This document shows, piece after piece, positions 43,131 to 52,892 of a stretch of 61,814 nucleotides of DNA. Every line of letters begins with the position of its first letter. Position 1 is the first letter of the stretch. The notes below the pieces were generated by a model. That model was not told the origin of the DNA and did not search any database. It worked only from the letters and a program-made list of their open reading frames with translations. The position numbers and the translations under genes were made by a program. The stretch comes from JASEGV01 sp947085285 (GTDB lineage Bacteria > Bacteroidota > Ignavibacteria > UBA10030 > BY39), in assembly GCA_947085285.1 (NCBI GenBank), contig CAMTVZ010000165.1, positions 1 through 61,814 on the forward strand. The letters are read 5' to 3'.

Positions 43131-44042
43131 ATGCATTTACTAAATAAGTTAATTGTAGCAACAATCCCTGTAGTCCCACGCCCCATTGTACGTTATTTTG
43201 CTGGTCGGTATATAGCGGGTGAGGAATTAAGCGATGCTGTCGGCACAGTAAAAATTTTGAATAAGTTCAATATGATGGCTACGATGGATGTACTCGGTGA
43301 ATCGATAACTAAAAAAGAAGAAGCCGAGTTTGCAACCCAAGCCGCTATCCGAACACTTAAAGTTATTAGTGATGAAAAACTTAATTCAAATTTATCAATC
43401 AAACTTACTCAATTAGGTTTACACCTCGATAAAGATTATTGTCTCCAAAATGTAAAGAATATTGTTCGTGCAGCTAACGAGTTAAATAATTTTGTACGTA
43501 TTGATATGGAAGATTCGAGTTGCACCGACGATACGATAGATATCTATATTAAGATTAGGGAAGAGTTTAAAAATGTCGGAATAGTTTTACAAGCATACTT
43601 ACATCGTACTGAATCGGATGCAATTAAATTGATGGACCGTGGATTTATGAATTTCCGTTTATGCAAAGGTATTTATGTAGAACCCGCCACGATTGCTTTC
43701 AAAAAGAGGGAAGAAATTAATCGTAATTTCAACAAAGTTTTAAAAATGATGCTCGAACGAAAAGCATATGTAGGAATAGCAACACACGATGAAGACTTAA
43801 TTAAATATGCTTACAAGTTAGTTTCAGATTTACAGCTTCAAAAAAACGAGTATGAGTTTCAGATGCTTTTAGGCGTGCGTTCTGAATTGCGTTCTCGAAT
43901 TGTAAATGATGGCCATCGTTTACGAGTCTATGTCCCCTATGGTCACCATTGGTATAAGTATTCTATTCGACGATTTAAAGAAAATCCTGAAATAGCAGGT
44001 TATGTGTTTAAAAGTATATTTTCAAAAAATAAATTAAATTAA
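43131..44042 (+). CDS. putA: Proline dehydrogenase
   Basis: 303-residue stand-alone, FAD-dependent proline dehydrogenase that oxidises proline to pyrroline-5-carboxylate. Core blocks: NMMATMDVLGES, SIKLTQLGLHLDK, VRIDMEDSS, RLCKGIYVEPA, and the substrate-binding RVYVPYGHHWYKYSIRRFKEN close to the end. The partner pyrroline-5-carboxylate dehydrogenase is not in the window. A clear promoter precedes it and the OPT transporter gene follows after 34 bp. Confidence 0.92.
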   Translation: MHLLNKLIVATIPVVPRPIVRYFAGRYIAGEELSDAVGTVKILNKFNMMATMDVLGESITKKEEAEFATQAAIRTLKVISDEKLNSNLSIKLTQLGLHLDKDYCLQNVKNIVRAANELNNFVRIDMEDSSCTDDTIDIYIKIREEFKNVGIVLQAYLHRTESDAIKLMDRGFMNFRLCKGIYVEPATIAFKKREEINRNFNKVLKMMLERKAYVGIATHDEDLIKYAYKLVSDLQLQKNEYEFQMLLGVRSELRSRIVNDGHRLRVYVPYGHHWYKYSIRRFKENPEIAGYVFKSIFSKNKLN

Positions 44043-44076
44043 CTAAATCAAAAAAATAATTTAAAGGAGAAAACTT

Positions 44077-46173
44077 ATGGCAGATGTAACAGCCAAAGGT
44101 CCGGGTTTGAAATACAAACCATATGTTCCGGTGGAGACTGATATGAAAGAATTCACAATGCGAGCATTGGTACTCGGCCTAATAATGAGCGTAGTTCTTG
44201 GTGCTGCAAATGCTTATTTGGGATTAAAAGCCGGTATGACCATAGCGGCAACATATCCAGCAGCAGTTATCGGAATGGCGTTTCTGCGAATAATGAAGGG
44301 TTCAATACTCGAAGAAAATTTGGCTCGAACGGTAGGTTCAATTGGTGAGTCGGTAGCCGCTGGTGCAATATTTACACTTCCTGCTTTTTATATCGCAAAA
44401 ATTTGGCACCCCGATAATAATTCAAGTTTTTGGACAATCGAAAACTTTTTTATCTCGGTTGCAATTATGTTCGCCGGCGGATTGTTAGGAATTATGTTCG
44501 TTGCACTTCTTAGAAGAGTAATGGTCGAAGATGTAGAATTGCCATTCCCTGAATCTGTAGCTGCTGGTGAAATTCATAAAGCAGGACAAAAAGGGGGCGG
44601 CGGTGCAAAATTCCTTTTCTCTGCAATGGGTGTTGGCGCTCTGATTAAAGCTTTAGGCGAATTCAAATTGTTTGCTTCGGGCTGGGCTTCGTTTGTAACT
44701 TTTTTCGAAACCGCAATCAAAGGTACTGCACTCACTGCTAAAGGGGGCTTAGTACTTAGCTCTCCAGCTGTAAAACCAGCTTATTTAGGTGTAGGCTATA
44801 TCATTGGTCCCAAGTTAGCATCTCTTAATTTTAGCGGTGGTCTTTTAGCCTGGGGGTTGTTAACACCTATTATTTATTATTTCATCGGTCCTCATATAAA
44901 TTTGGAAGCTTGGGCGTCGCAGTTAGCCGCTGCAAGTCAAATTTCTATCGAGAAAGCTACCGCAAGAGTACAAGACCCAATTTTTCAGATGACAGAGATA
45001 TGGAAATTTATAGTAAGACCTATCGCAATCGGTGGTATGTTAGTGGGCGCAGGTTATACACTTTTTAGAATGAGAAAAAGTTTGATAACTGGTATATCAC
45101 GTTCAATTTCGGATGTTAAAAAAGCTGCAACAGGTGAACATGTATCTATCAGAACCGAAAAAGATTTAAGTTTCAATTGGATTTTAGTTGGTATCGGCAT
45201 CTCAGCTATCGGAACATTCTTTATCTATAACTACTTCGCTCAAGATGTAGTTGCAGCTTTAGTTGCCACTGTGGTAATGATAATTGCTGGATTCTTCTTT
45301 GCTGCCGTTTCGGGTTATTTAGTCGGTATCATTGGTTCGTCGAATAACCCAATCAGCGGATTAACAATATCCACACTTATAATAGCGGCGTTATTAATGG
45401 TGGCACTTGGAATGACTGGACTTACGGGCGTTGCTGCAGTATTGGGTGTTGCTGCTGTAGTTTGTGTTGCAGCCGCAGTTGCAGGCGAAATGTTGCAAGA
45501 TTTAAAAGTCGGTCACATTTTAGGTGGTACACCCTGGAAGATGCAGTCGGGAAATATTATCGGTGCATTTGTTTCAGCTGCTGTGATGTTCATTCCATTA
45601 GTCATACTTCATCAAGGCGATATAAATGCTGGTAGAATGGCTGACCCACCGTATGAAGGGGGCTTTGGTGGACCGGTTCTTCCTGCCCCTCAAGCAAGCT
45701 TGATGGCAATGCTCTCGACTGGAATTGTAAGTGGCGAAATGGCCTGGCCCCTAATAATTGTCGGTATGTTGATGGGCTTTGGTTTTATTCTTATGCAAGT
45801 ACGAAGTCCAATGCTTGTTTCTGTTGGTATGTATCTACCTTTAGGAACAACATTTGCAATTTTCATCGGCGGTCTGATTAAGGGGTTAGTCGAACGTATT
45901 AATGCTAAACGGCAATTTAACGATGCACAAAAAGCTCGTGTTGAAAATACAGGTATCTTGCTTGCAGCCGGATTAATAGCAGGTGAAGCATTAATCGGTT
46001 TATTGTTCGCAGGTTTAGCATTCGGCGAAATCCCACTCTTTGCATTCTTCGCAAAGCCAACATTCTTAATAAGTCTTGCAGTCTTTGCAGTAATTGCCTG
46101 GATTCTGATTCAAATTCCAATTAAGAATGCTGGCAAACCTGATGAACCTGCACCTCCATCTGCAATAATATAA
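44077..46173 (+). CDS. OPT-family oligopeptide transporter
   Basis: 698-residue inner-membrane transporter of the OPT superfamily with about 15-16 helices. Typical start EFTMRALVLGLIMSVVLGAANAYLGLKAG (shown in parts: EFTMRALVLGLIMSVVL; NAYLGLKAGMTIAA), YPAAVIGMAFLR, GSSNNPISGLTIST and the family end block around KLMALV-like LAAGLIAGEALIGLL. It takes up small peptides, consistent with pepD 1.1 kb downstream and proline dehydrogenase just upstream. AAAGGAGAA is the ribosome site. Confidence 0.95.
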   Translation: MADVTAKGPGLKYKPYVPVETDMKEFTMRALVLGLIMSVVLGAANAYLGLKAGMTIAATYPAAVIGMAFLRIMKGSILEENLARTVGSIGESVAAGAIFTLPAFYIAKIWHPDNNSSFWTIENFFISVAIMFAGGLLGIMFVALLRRVMVEDVELPFPESVAAGEIHKAGQKGGGGAKFLFSAMGVGALIKALGEFKLFASGWASFVTFFETAIKGTALTAKGGLVLSSPAVKPAYLGVGYIIGPKLASLNFSGGLLAWGLLTPIIYYFIGPHINLEAWASQLAAASQISIEKATARVQDPIFQMTEIWKFIVRPIAIGGMLVGAGYTLFRMRKSLITGISRSISDVKKAATGEHVSIRTEKDLSFNWILVGIGISAIGTFFIYNYFAQDVVAALVATVVMIIAGFFFAAVSGYLVGIIGSSNNPISGLTISTLIIAALLMVALGMTGLTGVAAVLGVAAVVCVAAAVAGEMLQDLKVGHILGGTPWKMQSGNIIGAFVSAAVMFIPLVILHQGDINAGRMADPPYEGGFGGPVLPAPQASLMAMLSTGIVSGEMAWPLIIVGMLMGFGFILMQVRSPMLVSVGMYLPLGTTFAIFIGGLIKGLVERINAKRQFNDAQKARVENTGILLAAGLIAGEALIGLLFAGLAFGEIPLFAFFAKPTFLISLAVFAVIAWILIQIPIKNAGKPDEPAPPSAII

Positions 46174-46185
46174 TGCAAACGTAGG

Positions 46186-46548
46186 ATGAAGATGTTTCGT
46201 AAAAAGAAATCTGAATTTGATGGTTTTAATCTGCTCGACCTTAAACCGATAAGAATGTTTGAGTTTGAAGAAGGCCCCACAGCAAATGTTACTTTGCTGA
46301 TACCAAAATTCAGAGATAAAATTTTAGGAAAATATCTTCAACCTATAATTAAGAAGAAATATTATAGGGTCAAATTAGATACATTAGGCAGTTTTGTATG
46401 GACACAATGCGATGGACGTACAACAGTAAACGAGATAGCGGAACGGCTTCGGCAAAAATTTGGCGCCGAAGCCGAACCGGCTGTCGATAGAGTTGCAAAA
46501 TTTATCCAGCATTTGTATCGCGGCGATTGTATTACCTTTAATGTATAA
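46186..46548 (+). CDS. PqqD-like protein
   Basis: 120 residues. The region from about 55 to 120 (YYRVKLDTLGSFVWTQCDG, then TTVNEIAERLRQKF and QHLYRGDCITF) fits the PqqD/RRE-like winged-helix family, which binds leader peptides in radical-SAM peptide maturation. Here there is no precursor peptide or radical SAM enzyme nearby, so it is an orphan. The 13 bp to the OPT gene suggest one transcript. Function unknown. Confidence 0.8.
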   Translation: MKMFRKKKSEFDGFNLLDLKPIRMFEFEEGPTANVTLLIPKFRDKILGKYLQPIIKKKYYRVKLDTLGSFVWTQCDGRTTVNEIAERLRQKFGAEAEPAVDRVAKFIQHLYRGDCITFNV

Positions 46549-46549
46549 T

Positions 46550-46864
46550 ATGATTTCAAAAAAGACCATAAAAAATATTGTAAAAGAGATTGTTGATGCG
46601 TGTAATCCGGAGATGGTAATTCTTTTCGGTTCTTATGGTAGAGGGAAACCGAAAAAGGACAGCGATCTTGATATTTTTGTAGTAGCTGATTTACCTGGCA
46701 CAGCATCAGAGAAAATTCGATTCTTAAATCGAGCGATTACCGCAACTGGTTTTGGTATTGATATTGTGATTAGAAGTCGCAAGCAAGTGAAGATAGCTTT
46801 GAAGGGGAGAGATTGGTTCATTCAAGAGATCTTCGCTGAAGGGAAAAAGATGTATGCACGCTGA
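46550..46864 (+). CDS. MNT-type nucleotidyltransferase (antitoxin or modifier)
   Basis: 104 residues. The minimal nucleotidyltransferase motif is intact: G27-S28 in LFGSYGRGKPKKDSDLDIFV and the metal carboxylates D39 and D41. These proteins are usually the neutralising partner of HEPN ribonucleases, acting by adenylylation. ATG at 46550 is chosen; another lies 9 bp upstream inside the PqqD stop. Overlaps the HEPN gene by 11 bp. Confidence 0.85.
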   Translation: MISKKTIKNIVKEIVDACNPEMVILFGSYGRGKPKKDSDLDIFVVADLPGTASEKIRFLNRAITATGFGIDIVIRSRKQVKIALKGRDWFIQEIFAEGKKMYAR

Positions 46865-47258
46865 TGCTATTCCTTGGGTTGAGAAAGCAGAGGGAGATTA
46901 TGAAGGGGCAATATATCTCTCCAAGAAACGATCTAAAAAGATTGCACACTTGATATGTTTTGCATGCCAACAATCGGCAGAAAAATATTTAAAAGCTTTT
47001 CTTGTTGATAAGGATATACGTTTTTCAAAAACACATTTCCTAATAAAGGAACTTCTTCCATTATGCGAAAAAGTTGATCAAGAATTCAGTGTACTCGTTC
47101 CTTATTTAGAAGAACTTGACCCTTATTCAGTAGAATTTCGTTATCCCGGAGAAGAGATAACAAAGGATGAAGTTAAAACGGCGATAGTAGCGATAAAGAA
47201 AGTTAGAAAATTTGTACGGGGCAAATTAGGATTAGAAAAACAAAAGAGATTATTCTAA
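46854..47258 (+). CDS. HEPN-domain protein (partner of the MNT gene)
   Basis: 134 residues, all helical. CFACQQSAEKYLKAFLVDKD is the HEPN helix, RFSKTHF contains an R-x4-H ribonuclease-like motif, and FRYPGEE is the family end motif. With the preceding nucleotidyltransferase it forms an MNT-HEPN pair, usually a toxin-antitoxin system. Whether this one is an active toxin cannot be told by sequence. Confidence 0.85.
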   Translation: MHADAIPWVEKAEGDYEGAIYLSKKRSKKIAHLICFACQQSAEKYLKAFLVDKDIRFSKTHFLIKELLPLCEKVDQEFSVLVPYLEELDPYSVEFRYPGEEITKDEVKTAIVAIKKVRKFVRGKLGLEKQKRLF

Positions 47259-47309
47259 AAATAAAAAAAAAATAATTAGTATCTATTAAATAAATTAGAG
47301 GAATTAAAT

Positions 47310-48764
47310 ATGTCAAAAGCAATTGAAGGATTAAAACCAGAATTAGTTTGGAAATACTTTGCTGAAATTTGCAAAATCCCACATGGGTCAAAAAACGAAA
47401 CGGCAATCATTGAGTATATGCTGAAAACTGCCGAGAAACTTGGCTTGAAAGCCAAAAAAGATAGCTTCGGTAATGTTGCCGTTTCTAAACCGGCAACACC
47501 TGGAAAAGAAAATGCCCCCACAGTAATTCTACAAGGTCATCTCGATATGGTATGCGAAAAGAACAAAGATAAAGTACACGATTTCGAGAAAGATCCCATC
47601 GAATTAATTCGTGAGGGGAATGTACTCAGAGCAAATGGAACAACCTTAGGTGCCGATAACGGAATCGGTGTAGCGATATCGCTTGCAATAATGGAAGACA
47701 AGTCATTAGTTCACGGGCCACTCGAATTTTTATTCACAGTTGACGAAGAAACAGGATTAACGGGTGCTCAAAATTTGAAGGGCGATTTTCTGAGCGGAAA
47801 AATAATGATCAATTTAGATTCGGAAGAAGAAGGTGCACTTTACGTTGGATGTTCTGGTGGTAAAGACTCTTTAGCTACACTTCCTATCGAGTGGGAAGAT
47901 GCACCAGCAGGTTATATACCTTTGCAAATTACTTTATCGGGACTTCGCGGCGGCCATTCCGGTTTAGATATTCACACCGGGCGTGGTAATGCGATTAAAT
48001 TATTGAATCGTATCCTTTGGAATTTAAACAATAAAATCGATATTCGTTTAGCAAAATTTGAATCAGGCAATAAACGAAATGCTATTCCACGCGAAGGCGA
48101 GGTAACAATACTTGTTCCCCCCGACAAAGTTTCGGAAGTTGAAACCACCGTTCAGAATTTCGATACAATATTTAAATCCGAATATAGTGTCGTAGATAAA
48201 GGGGTAACAGTTAAAGTAAAGAGAGTAGATGGAGTAAATAAGGTGTTTACTAAGAATTTCACCGATCGTTTGTTAAATTTGCTTTATGCTTTACCACACG
48301 GTGTGATTGCGATGAGTCAGGATATAAAAGATTTGGTTGAAACCTCAACTAACCTGGCAATAGTAAACACAACGGATAAAGCTGTAACGATTAGCACAAG
48401 CCAAAGAAGTTCAGTCGAAAGTTCTAAAATGGATATCGTAAACCAGGTCCGTTCTGCTATGCTACTTGCAGGAGCAAAAGTGGAACATTCGGATGGTTAT
48501 CCTGGTTGGAAGCCGAATATGAATTCAAAAATTTTAATTACCGCAAAAGATGTTTATAAAAATCTTTACGGAAATGAACCTCATATCAAAGCTATCCACG
48601 CCGGTTTAGAGTGCGGAATTATCGGCGAAAAATTCCCAGGTATGGATATGATTTCAATGGGACCAACTCTCGAAGCAGTTCACTCTCCCGACGAAAAAAT
48701 TTACATAGATACTGTTGAAAAATTTTGGAAGTATCTGTTAGAAATATTAAAGAATGTAAATTAA
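47310..48764 (+). CDS. pepD: Cytosol non-specific dipeptidase/aminoacyl-histidine dipeptidase (M20)
   Basis: 484 residues. Zinc ligands in QGHLDMVCEK, TLGADNGIGVAIS, FTVDEETGLTGAQN; lid domain in the middle (RGGHSGLDIHTGRG) and HAGLECGII near the C-terminus. It cleaves dipeptides in the cytoplasm, which fits the nearby OPT transporter. Ribosome site AGAGGAA 7 bp before the ATG. Followed by a strong intrinsic terminator. Confidence 0.95.
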   Translation: MSKAIEGLKPELVWKYFAEICKIPHGSKNETAIIEYMLKTAEKLGLKAKKDSFGNVAVSKPATPGKENAPTVILQGHLDMVCEKNKDKVHDFEKDPIELIREGNVLRANGTTLGADNGIGVAISLAIMEDKSLVHGPLEFLFTVDEETGLTGAQNLKGDFLSGKIMINLDSEEEGALYVGCSGGKDSLATLPIEWEDAPAGYIPLQITLSGLRGGHSGLDIHTGRGNAIKLLNRILWNLNNKIDIRLAKFESGNKRNAIPREGEVTILVPPDKVSEVETTVQNFDTIFKSEYSVVDKGVTVKVKRVDGVNKVFTKNFTDRLLNLLYALPHGVIAMSQDIKDLVETSTNLAIVNTTDKAVTISTSQRSSVESSKMDIVNQVRSAMLLAGAKVEHSDGYPGWKPNMNSKILITAKDVYKNLYGNEPHIKAIHAGLECGIIGEKFPGMDMISMGPTLEAVHSPDEKIYIDTVEKFWKYLLEILKNVN

Positions 48765-48795
48765 TTTTTATACTCAAATATTAACATTATAGTCG

Positions 48796-48830
48796 CCACG
48801 GATAATTTCGTTATCCGTGGTTTTTATTTA
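48796..48830 (+). terminator. Strong intrinsic terminator after pepD
   Basis: CCACGGATAA (48796-48805), loop TTTCG, TTATCCGTGG (48811-48820), then TTTTTATTTA: ten perfect pairs and a T-tract. It ends 3 bp before the rlmD start, so rlmD must have a promoter close by or be read through. Confidence 0.92.
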
Positions 48831-48832
48831 TT

Positions 48833-50239
48833 ATGCAAGAAAAAAATGGAATAATTTTAAAAATCGATTCATTATCATCAGAAGGGAAAGGTGTTGCGCG
48901 TTCCGAGGGAAAAGTCTTCTTCGTCGAAGGGGGCATACCGGGGGATGTGGTTCGATGTGTTGAGCTCAAGTCGAAAAAAAAATTCAGCAACGTACGTGTA
49001 ATTGAAATTCTTGAACCATCTAAACATCGCACTCAGCCAAGATGCAAATATTTCGGTATTTGCGGCGGATGCAAACTTCAATCTCTCGATTATAAATCTC
49101 AGTTAGAGTTTAAATTAAAAAATGTTGTGGATGCTTTCGAAAGAATTGGCGGTATAAAAAATCCAAATGTTTTACCAATAATAGATTCAGTTGACGATTA
49201 TTTTTACAGAAATAAAATGGAATTTACTTTCTCGAATCAAAAATGGCTGACTAAAGAAGAAATCGATTCGGGAATTGAAATAAAGAAAACATTCGGGCTG
49301 GGATTGCACATCCCTAAAATATTCGATAAAGTTTTGGATATTGAGGAATGTTGGTTGCAGAAGGAACAGACAAACAGAATAATAAATTTTACGCGTGAGT
49401 TTGTTAGACACAATGAACTTACAATTTATACTACACAAACTCATGAAGGTTATCTAAGGCATTTAGTTATTCGCACAAGCGAGGCAAGCGGTGAAATAAT
49501 GGTTAACCTCGTTACTACATACGATAAACCAGCTATGATGAAAAAATATTCAGATTTGTTAACTCAAAATATTCCTGAAGTAACAACTGTTGTGAATAAT
49601 GTTACAAGTCGCAAATCGATGGTCGCTGTGGGAGAAACTGAGAGAGTTTATCATGGGTGTGGATTCATATACGAAAAATTGGGTGGTTATAAATTCCGCA
49701 TTTCAGCAAACTCATTTTTTCAAACTAACACAAAACAAGCTGAACGGCTTTATTCGGTTGTTAAACAATATGCAACCTTGAATGGGGATGAAGTTGTTTA
49801 CGATCTTTACAGTGGGACTGGTTCGATAGCCATATATATTTCTGATTCAGCTTCCGAGGTTATCGGATTCGAGGTTGTTGAAAGTGCAATTCAGGATGCA
49901 AAATTAAATGCCGAAATAAACCAAATTCATAATTGTCATTTCATACAAGGCGACCTGAAAGAAAAATTGACAAAAGAAACAGAATGGTTAAATCATCATC
50001 CTAAACCTGATGTTATTATACTCGACCCGCCACGTAGTGGGATGCATCCAAAAGTTGCTACTGAAATTGTGTTGCTTAAGTCAAAAAAAATTATTTATGT
50101 TAGTTGCAATCCAACCACGCAAGCACGCGACATAAAATATCTTATCGAAAATGGTTATATACTTGAAGCTATTCAGCCAGTCGATATGTTCCCGCAAACT
50201 TTTCATATTGAATCGGTTGCGGTGCTAACACATGTTTAA
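48833..50239 (+). CDS. rlmD: 23S rRNA (uracil-5-)-methyltransferase, RlmD/TrmA family
   Basis: 468 residues. N-terminal TRAM domain (about 1-60, DSLSSEGKGVARSEG), an Fe-S cluster site CKYFGICGGC (C-x5-C-x2-C), central domain, and a methyltransferase end with YDLYSGTGSIAIYI, LDPPRSGMHPK and the catalytic cysteine in YVSCNPTT. Both RlmD and RlmCD types are possible; the exact target uridine cannot be fixed from sequence. Confidence 0.94.
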   Translation: MQEKNGIILKIDSLSSEGKGVARSEGKVFFVEGGIPGDVVRCVELKSKKKFSNVRVIEILEPSKHRTQPRCKYFGICGGCKLQSLDYKSQLEFKLKNVVDAFERIGGIKNPNVLPIIDSVDDYFYRNKMEFTFSNQKWLTKEEIDSGIEIKKTFGLGLHIPKIFDKVLDIEECWLQKEQTNRIINFTREFVRHNELTIYTTQTHEGYLRHLVIRTSEASGEIMVNLVTTYDKPAMMKKYSDLLTQNIPEVTTVVNNVTSRKSMVAVGETERVYHGCGFIYEKLGGYKFRISANSFFQTNTKQAERLYSVVKQYATLNGDEVVYDLYSGTGSIAIYISDSASEVIGFEVVESAIQDAKLNAEINQIHNCHFIQGDLKEKLTKETEWLNHHPKPDVIILDPPRSGMHPKVATEIVLLKSKKIIYVSCNPTTQARDIKYLIENGYILEAIQPVDMFPQTFHIESVAVLTHV

Positions 50240-50295
50240 AAAAGTTCTATTTTTAATATATTTTTGCAAAAAAATAACGATAAAATTAAAAAGTC

Positions 50296-50323
50296 TTGCG
50301 TTTTAATTAGATTTTTTTATATT
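50296..50323 (+). promoter_or_regulatory. Sigma-70-type promoter of the CBM9/DUF5916 gene
   Basis: TTGCGT, 16 bp, TATATT, with an ATG at 50381 preceded by AGGAGGCGG. Confidence 0.6.
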
Positions 50324-50380
50324 GTTTAGGAATTTTTAAACAACAACTAAATTAACGCATAATTTAGGAGGCGGTAATAT

Positions 50381-52867
50381 ATGTTATATTTTAGAAAATA
50401 TTTTTATTGCGTCATCTATTTATTTTTGGTAAATATACTTTTTGCGGGAAGTAGTCCAAAAACAATTGTAGCGAGCCGCACAAACTCGTCGCCCATAATA
50501 GATGGGATATTGAACGAGGAGTATTGGTCAAGAGCAGTACCTATGTCCGATTTCGTTCAGTACGATCCTGTAGAAGGGGCTGAACCTACTGAAAAAACTT
50601 CTGTAAGAGTATTGTATGATGATTATGCTCTTTATTTTGGTGTTATATGCAACGACGCAAATCCTGAAGGTATCAAGAAACAATTAACCCGGCGTGATAG
50701 GAGTAGCGAAGCCGATAGGTTCAGCATAACAATCGATTCATATAATGACGGACAAACAGGTTTTGTTTTTGCTGGCACGGTTTCTGGGGTTCAATCCGAC
50801 GGTATATTATATCACGATGGAACGATGTATGATCTTCAATGGGATGCGGTTTGGAATTTTGCCGCAAAAATCAATAACGATGGTTGGTCGGCTGAATTCG
50901 AGATCCCTTTCAGTGCTCTACGTTTCACACATCAAGAAGGAGAAATGGTTTGGGGCATTAATTTCAGACGCTACATTGCACGCAAAAAGGAATTTGCTGA
51001 ATGGGTAATGATACCACGCAGGGAAACTGGTAAAATTTCAAAAATTGGAAATCTATCAGGAATTATAGGTATAAAGCCTTCCCTAAACTTATCAGTTCTC
51101 CCATATGTGGTTTCACGATTCGATTTCGACCAGCAGCAAAAACCCCATACATTTAAAAAAGTATTTTACAGGGACGTAGGCGTTGATGTTAAGTATGGTA
51201 TTACAAATAATTTTACAATCGATGCGGCTATCAATCCTGATTTCGGTCAAGTAGAGGTTGATCAGGAAGTAATGAATTTAACTGTCTTTGAAACTTACTT
51301 CCCCGAAAAACGCCCATTTTTTTTAGAGGGGAATCATATTTTTTCATTCGGTGTTACCCCCGATGAACAACGTTTGAATTTATTTTATTCCCGTCGTATC
51401 GGAAGAGCCCCAAGATATAATTATCAAATAGAATCCTATAGAAATTATGGTTATATATCCGAAATTACACATCTACCTAAAAATACAACAATCATTGGAG
51501 CTGCTAAGCTGACTGGTAGAACTGAATCGGGCTTAACTGTTGGCGCTTTATCAACAGTTACAGAGGGCGAGTTGGCTGTTTACAAAGATTTGGCAAACAA
51601 TAGAAAAACAAAAATTGTTGAACCGACTGCCAACTATAATGTTTTGCGTTTAACTCAAGATGTTCTATCGAATTCATCGGTTGGATTTATGGCAACGAGT
51701 GCTTTACTCGATAAACAATCGCCTAACTTAAGTGGTGGTGCCGACTGGAATTTAAAATTTTTTGATAATACCTATTCGTTTGCTGGATATTTAACAGGTT
51801 CACAATATTCAACCAGAGACGATTTCCTTCGATTACATCGAAAAGATCATGGTAGTGCGGGTAAATTATTCTTAGGAAAAATTGCCGGCGAAAACTGGCT
51901 TTATAATACAAGCTTCGATTATGCCTCAAAAAAATTCAATATAAACGAACTTGGTTTATATAATCGCCCACGCGAATTCGGTGGTAGGTCGCATTTGATT
52001 TATAGAGTTACTCAAGCAAGCGGAATTCTTCTCCGATACTTATTAATGTTAGGGGCTGACTACAGATGGAACTACGAAGAATATAATACTTCAAAAAATA
52101 TTAGTGCTGCTTCTAACTTTATCCTAAAAAATTTTTGGTCTATTACCTTTCACGTAATAAACGATATGGCAGCCTATCAGGGTGAGGAACGAGGCATAAT
52201 AGGTTTATATAAAAAACCTTCTGTTTTTTCTCTGCAATCTGAAATATCATCCGATACACGCCTACCAGTCAGTTTTAATACTTACTTGATTTATGAAGTT
52301 GATTCAAAATCGAAAACAGAAGTTATGGCTACTTTAAGTTTAACTTTGCGTCCAACAACTTGGCTCGAGTTTGTTCCTATGTCAACATTTGCAAAACGTT
52401 GGAAAGAAGAGACCGGTGTATTTTTAGGCGGGTCTTTTCATAGTGTTGTAGACCCTATAACTGGTAAACCGTACACCCTTTTTGGTGATCGAGATTTAGA
52501 TTATTTTGATGTTGCACTACGCGGAATTATTACACTACATACTAATTTAAGTGTACAATATTTTACTCAAGTCTTCCTGTATAAATGGCATTACCGGAAT
52601 TTCAAAAGAATGATTGACCCTGAAAATTTAGAAATCATTAATTACAATTTTCCCTATAAAGATCTAACATTCAAAACAATGAATGCTAATATTGTTGTGA
52701 GGTGGGAATTCTTACCAGGTAGCACTCTATTTTTTGCCTGGACGCAGGCTCGTCAAGGATTAGAGCCATTATTCTTTTCAAAAGTAACGAAAGATTTTTC
52801 AAATGTTTTCAAAATCCCCCCCGACAATGTTTTATTGCTAAAATTAAATTATTGGCTAAATTTATAA
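50381..52867 (+). CDS. Outer-membrane protein with CBM9-like and DUF5916 domains
   Basis: 828 residues. Signal peptide (about 1-22), then a CBM9-like N-terminal domain (about 30-215; IDGILNEEYWSRA, DDYALYFGVICND, ADRFSITIDSYNDGQTGFVF) and a long DUF5916 beta-rich C-terminal region (FPEKRPFFLEGNHIF, FYSRRIGRAP) with beta-barrel-like strands ending KLNYWLNL. Such proteins are common and uncharacterised in Bacteroidota and relatives; many sit in outer-membrane uptake loci. Immediately followed by a MarR regulator (25 bp). Confidence 0.88.
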   Translation: MLYFRKYFYCVIYLFLVNILFAGSSPKTIVASRTNSSPIIDGILNEEYWSRAVPMSDFVQYDPVEGAEPTEKTSVRVLYDDYALYFGVICNDANPEGIKKQLTRRDRSSEADRFSITIDSYNDGQTGFVFAGTVSGVQSDGILYHDGTMYDLQWDAVWNFAAKINNDGWSAEFEIPFSALRFTHQEGEMVWGINFRRYIARKKEFAEWVMIPRRETGKISKIGNLSGIIGIKPSLNLSVLPYVVSRFDFDQQQKPHTFKKVFYRDVGVDVKYGITNNFTIDAAINPDFGQVEVDQEVMNLTVFETYFPEKRPFFLEGNHIFSFGVTPDEQRLNLFYSRRIGRAPRYNYQIESYRNYGYISEITHLPKNTTIIGAAKLTGRTESGLTVGALSTVTEGELAVYKDLANNRKTKIVEPTANYNVLRLTQDVLSNSSVGFMATSALLDKQSPNLSGGADWNLKFFDNTYSFAGYLTGSQYSTRDDFLRLHRKDHGSAGKLFLGKIAGENWLYNTSFDYASKKFNINELGLYNRPREFGGRSHLIYRVTQASGILLRYLLMLGADYRWNYEEYNTSKNISAASNFILKNFWSITFHVINDMAAYQGEERGIIGLYKKPSVFSLQSEISSDTRLPVSFNTYLIYEVDSKSKTEVMATLSLTLRPTTWLEFVPMSTFAKRWKEETGVFLGGSFHSVVDPITGKPYTLFGDRDLDYFDVALRGIITLHTNLSVQYFTQVFLYKWHYRNFKRMIDPENLEIINYNFPYKDLTFKTMNANIVVRWEFLPGSTLFFAWTQARQGLEPLFFSKVTKDFSNVFKIPPDNVLLLKLNYWLNL

Positions 52868-52892
52868 TTATCTTTTAAAACAAATATATTCG

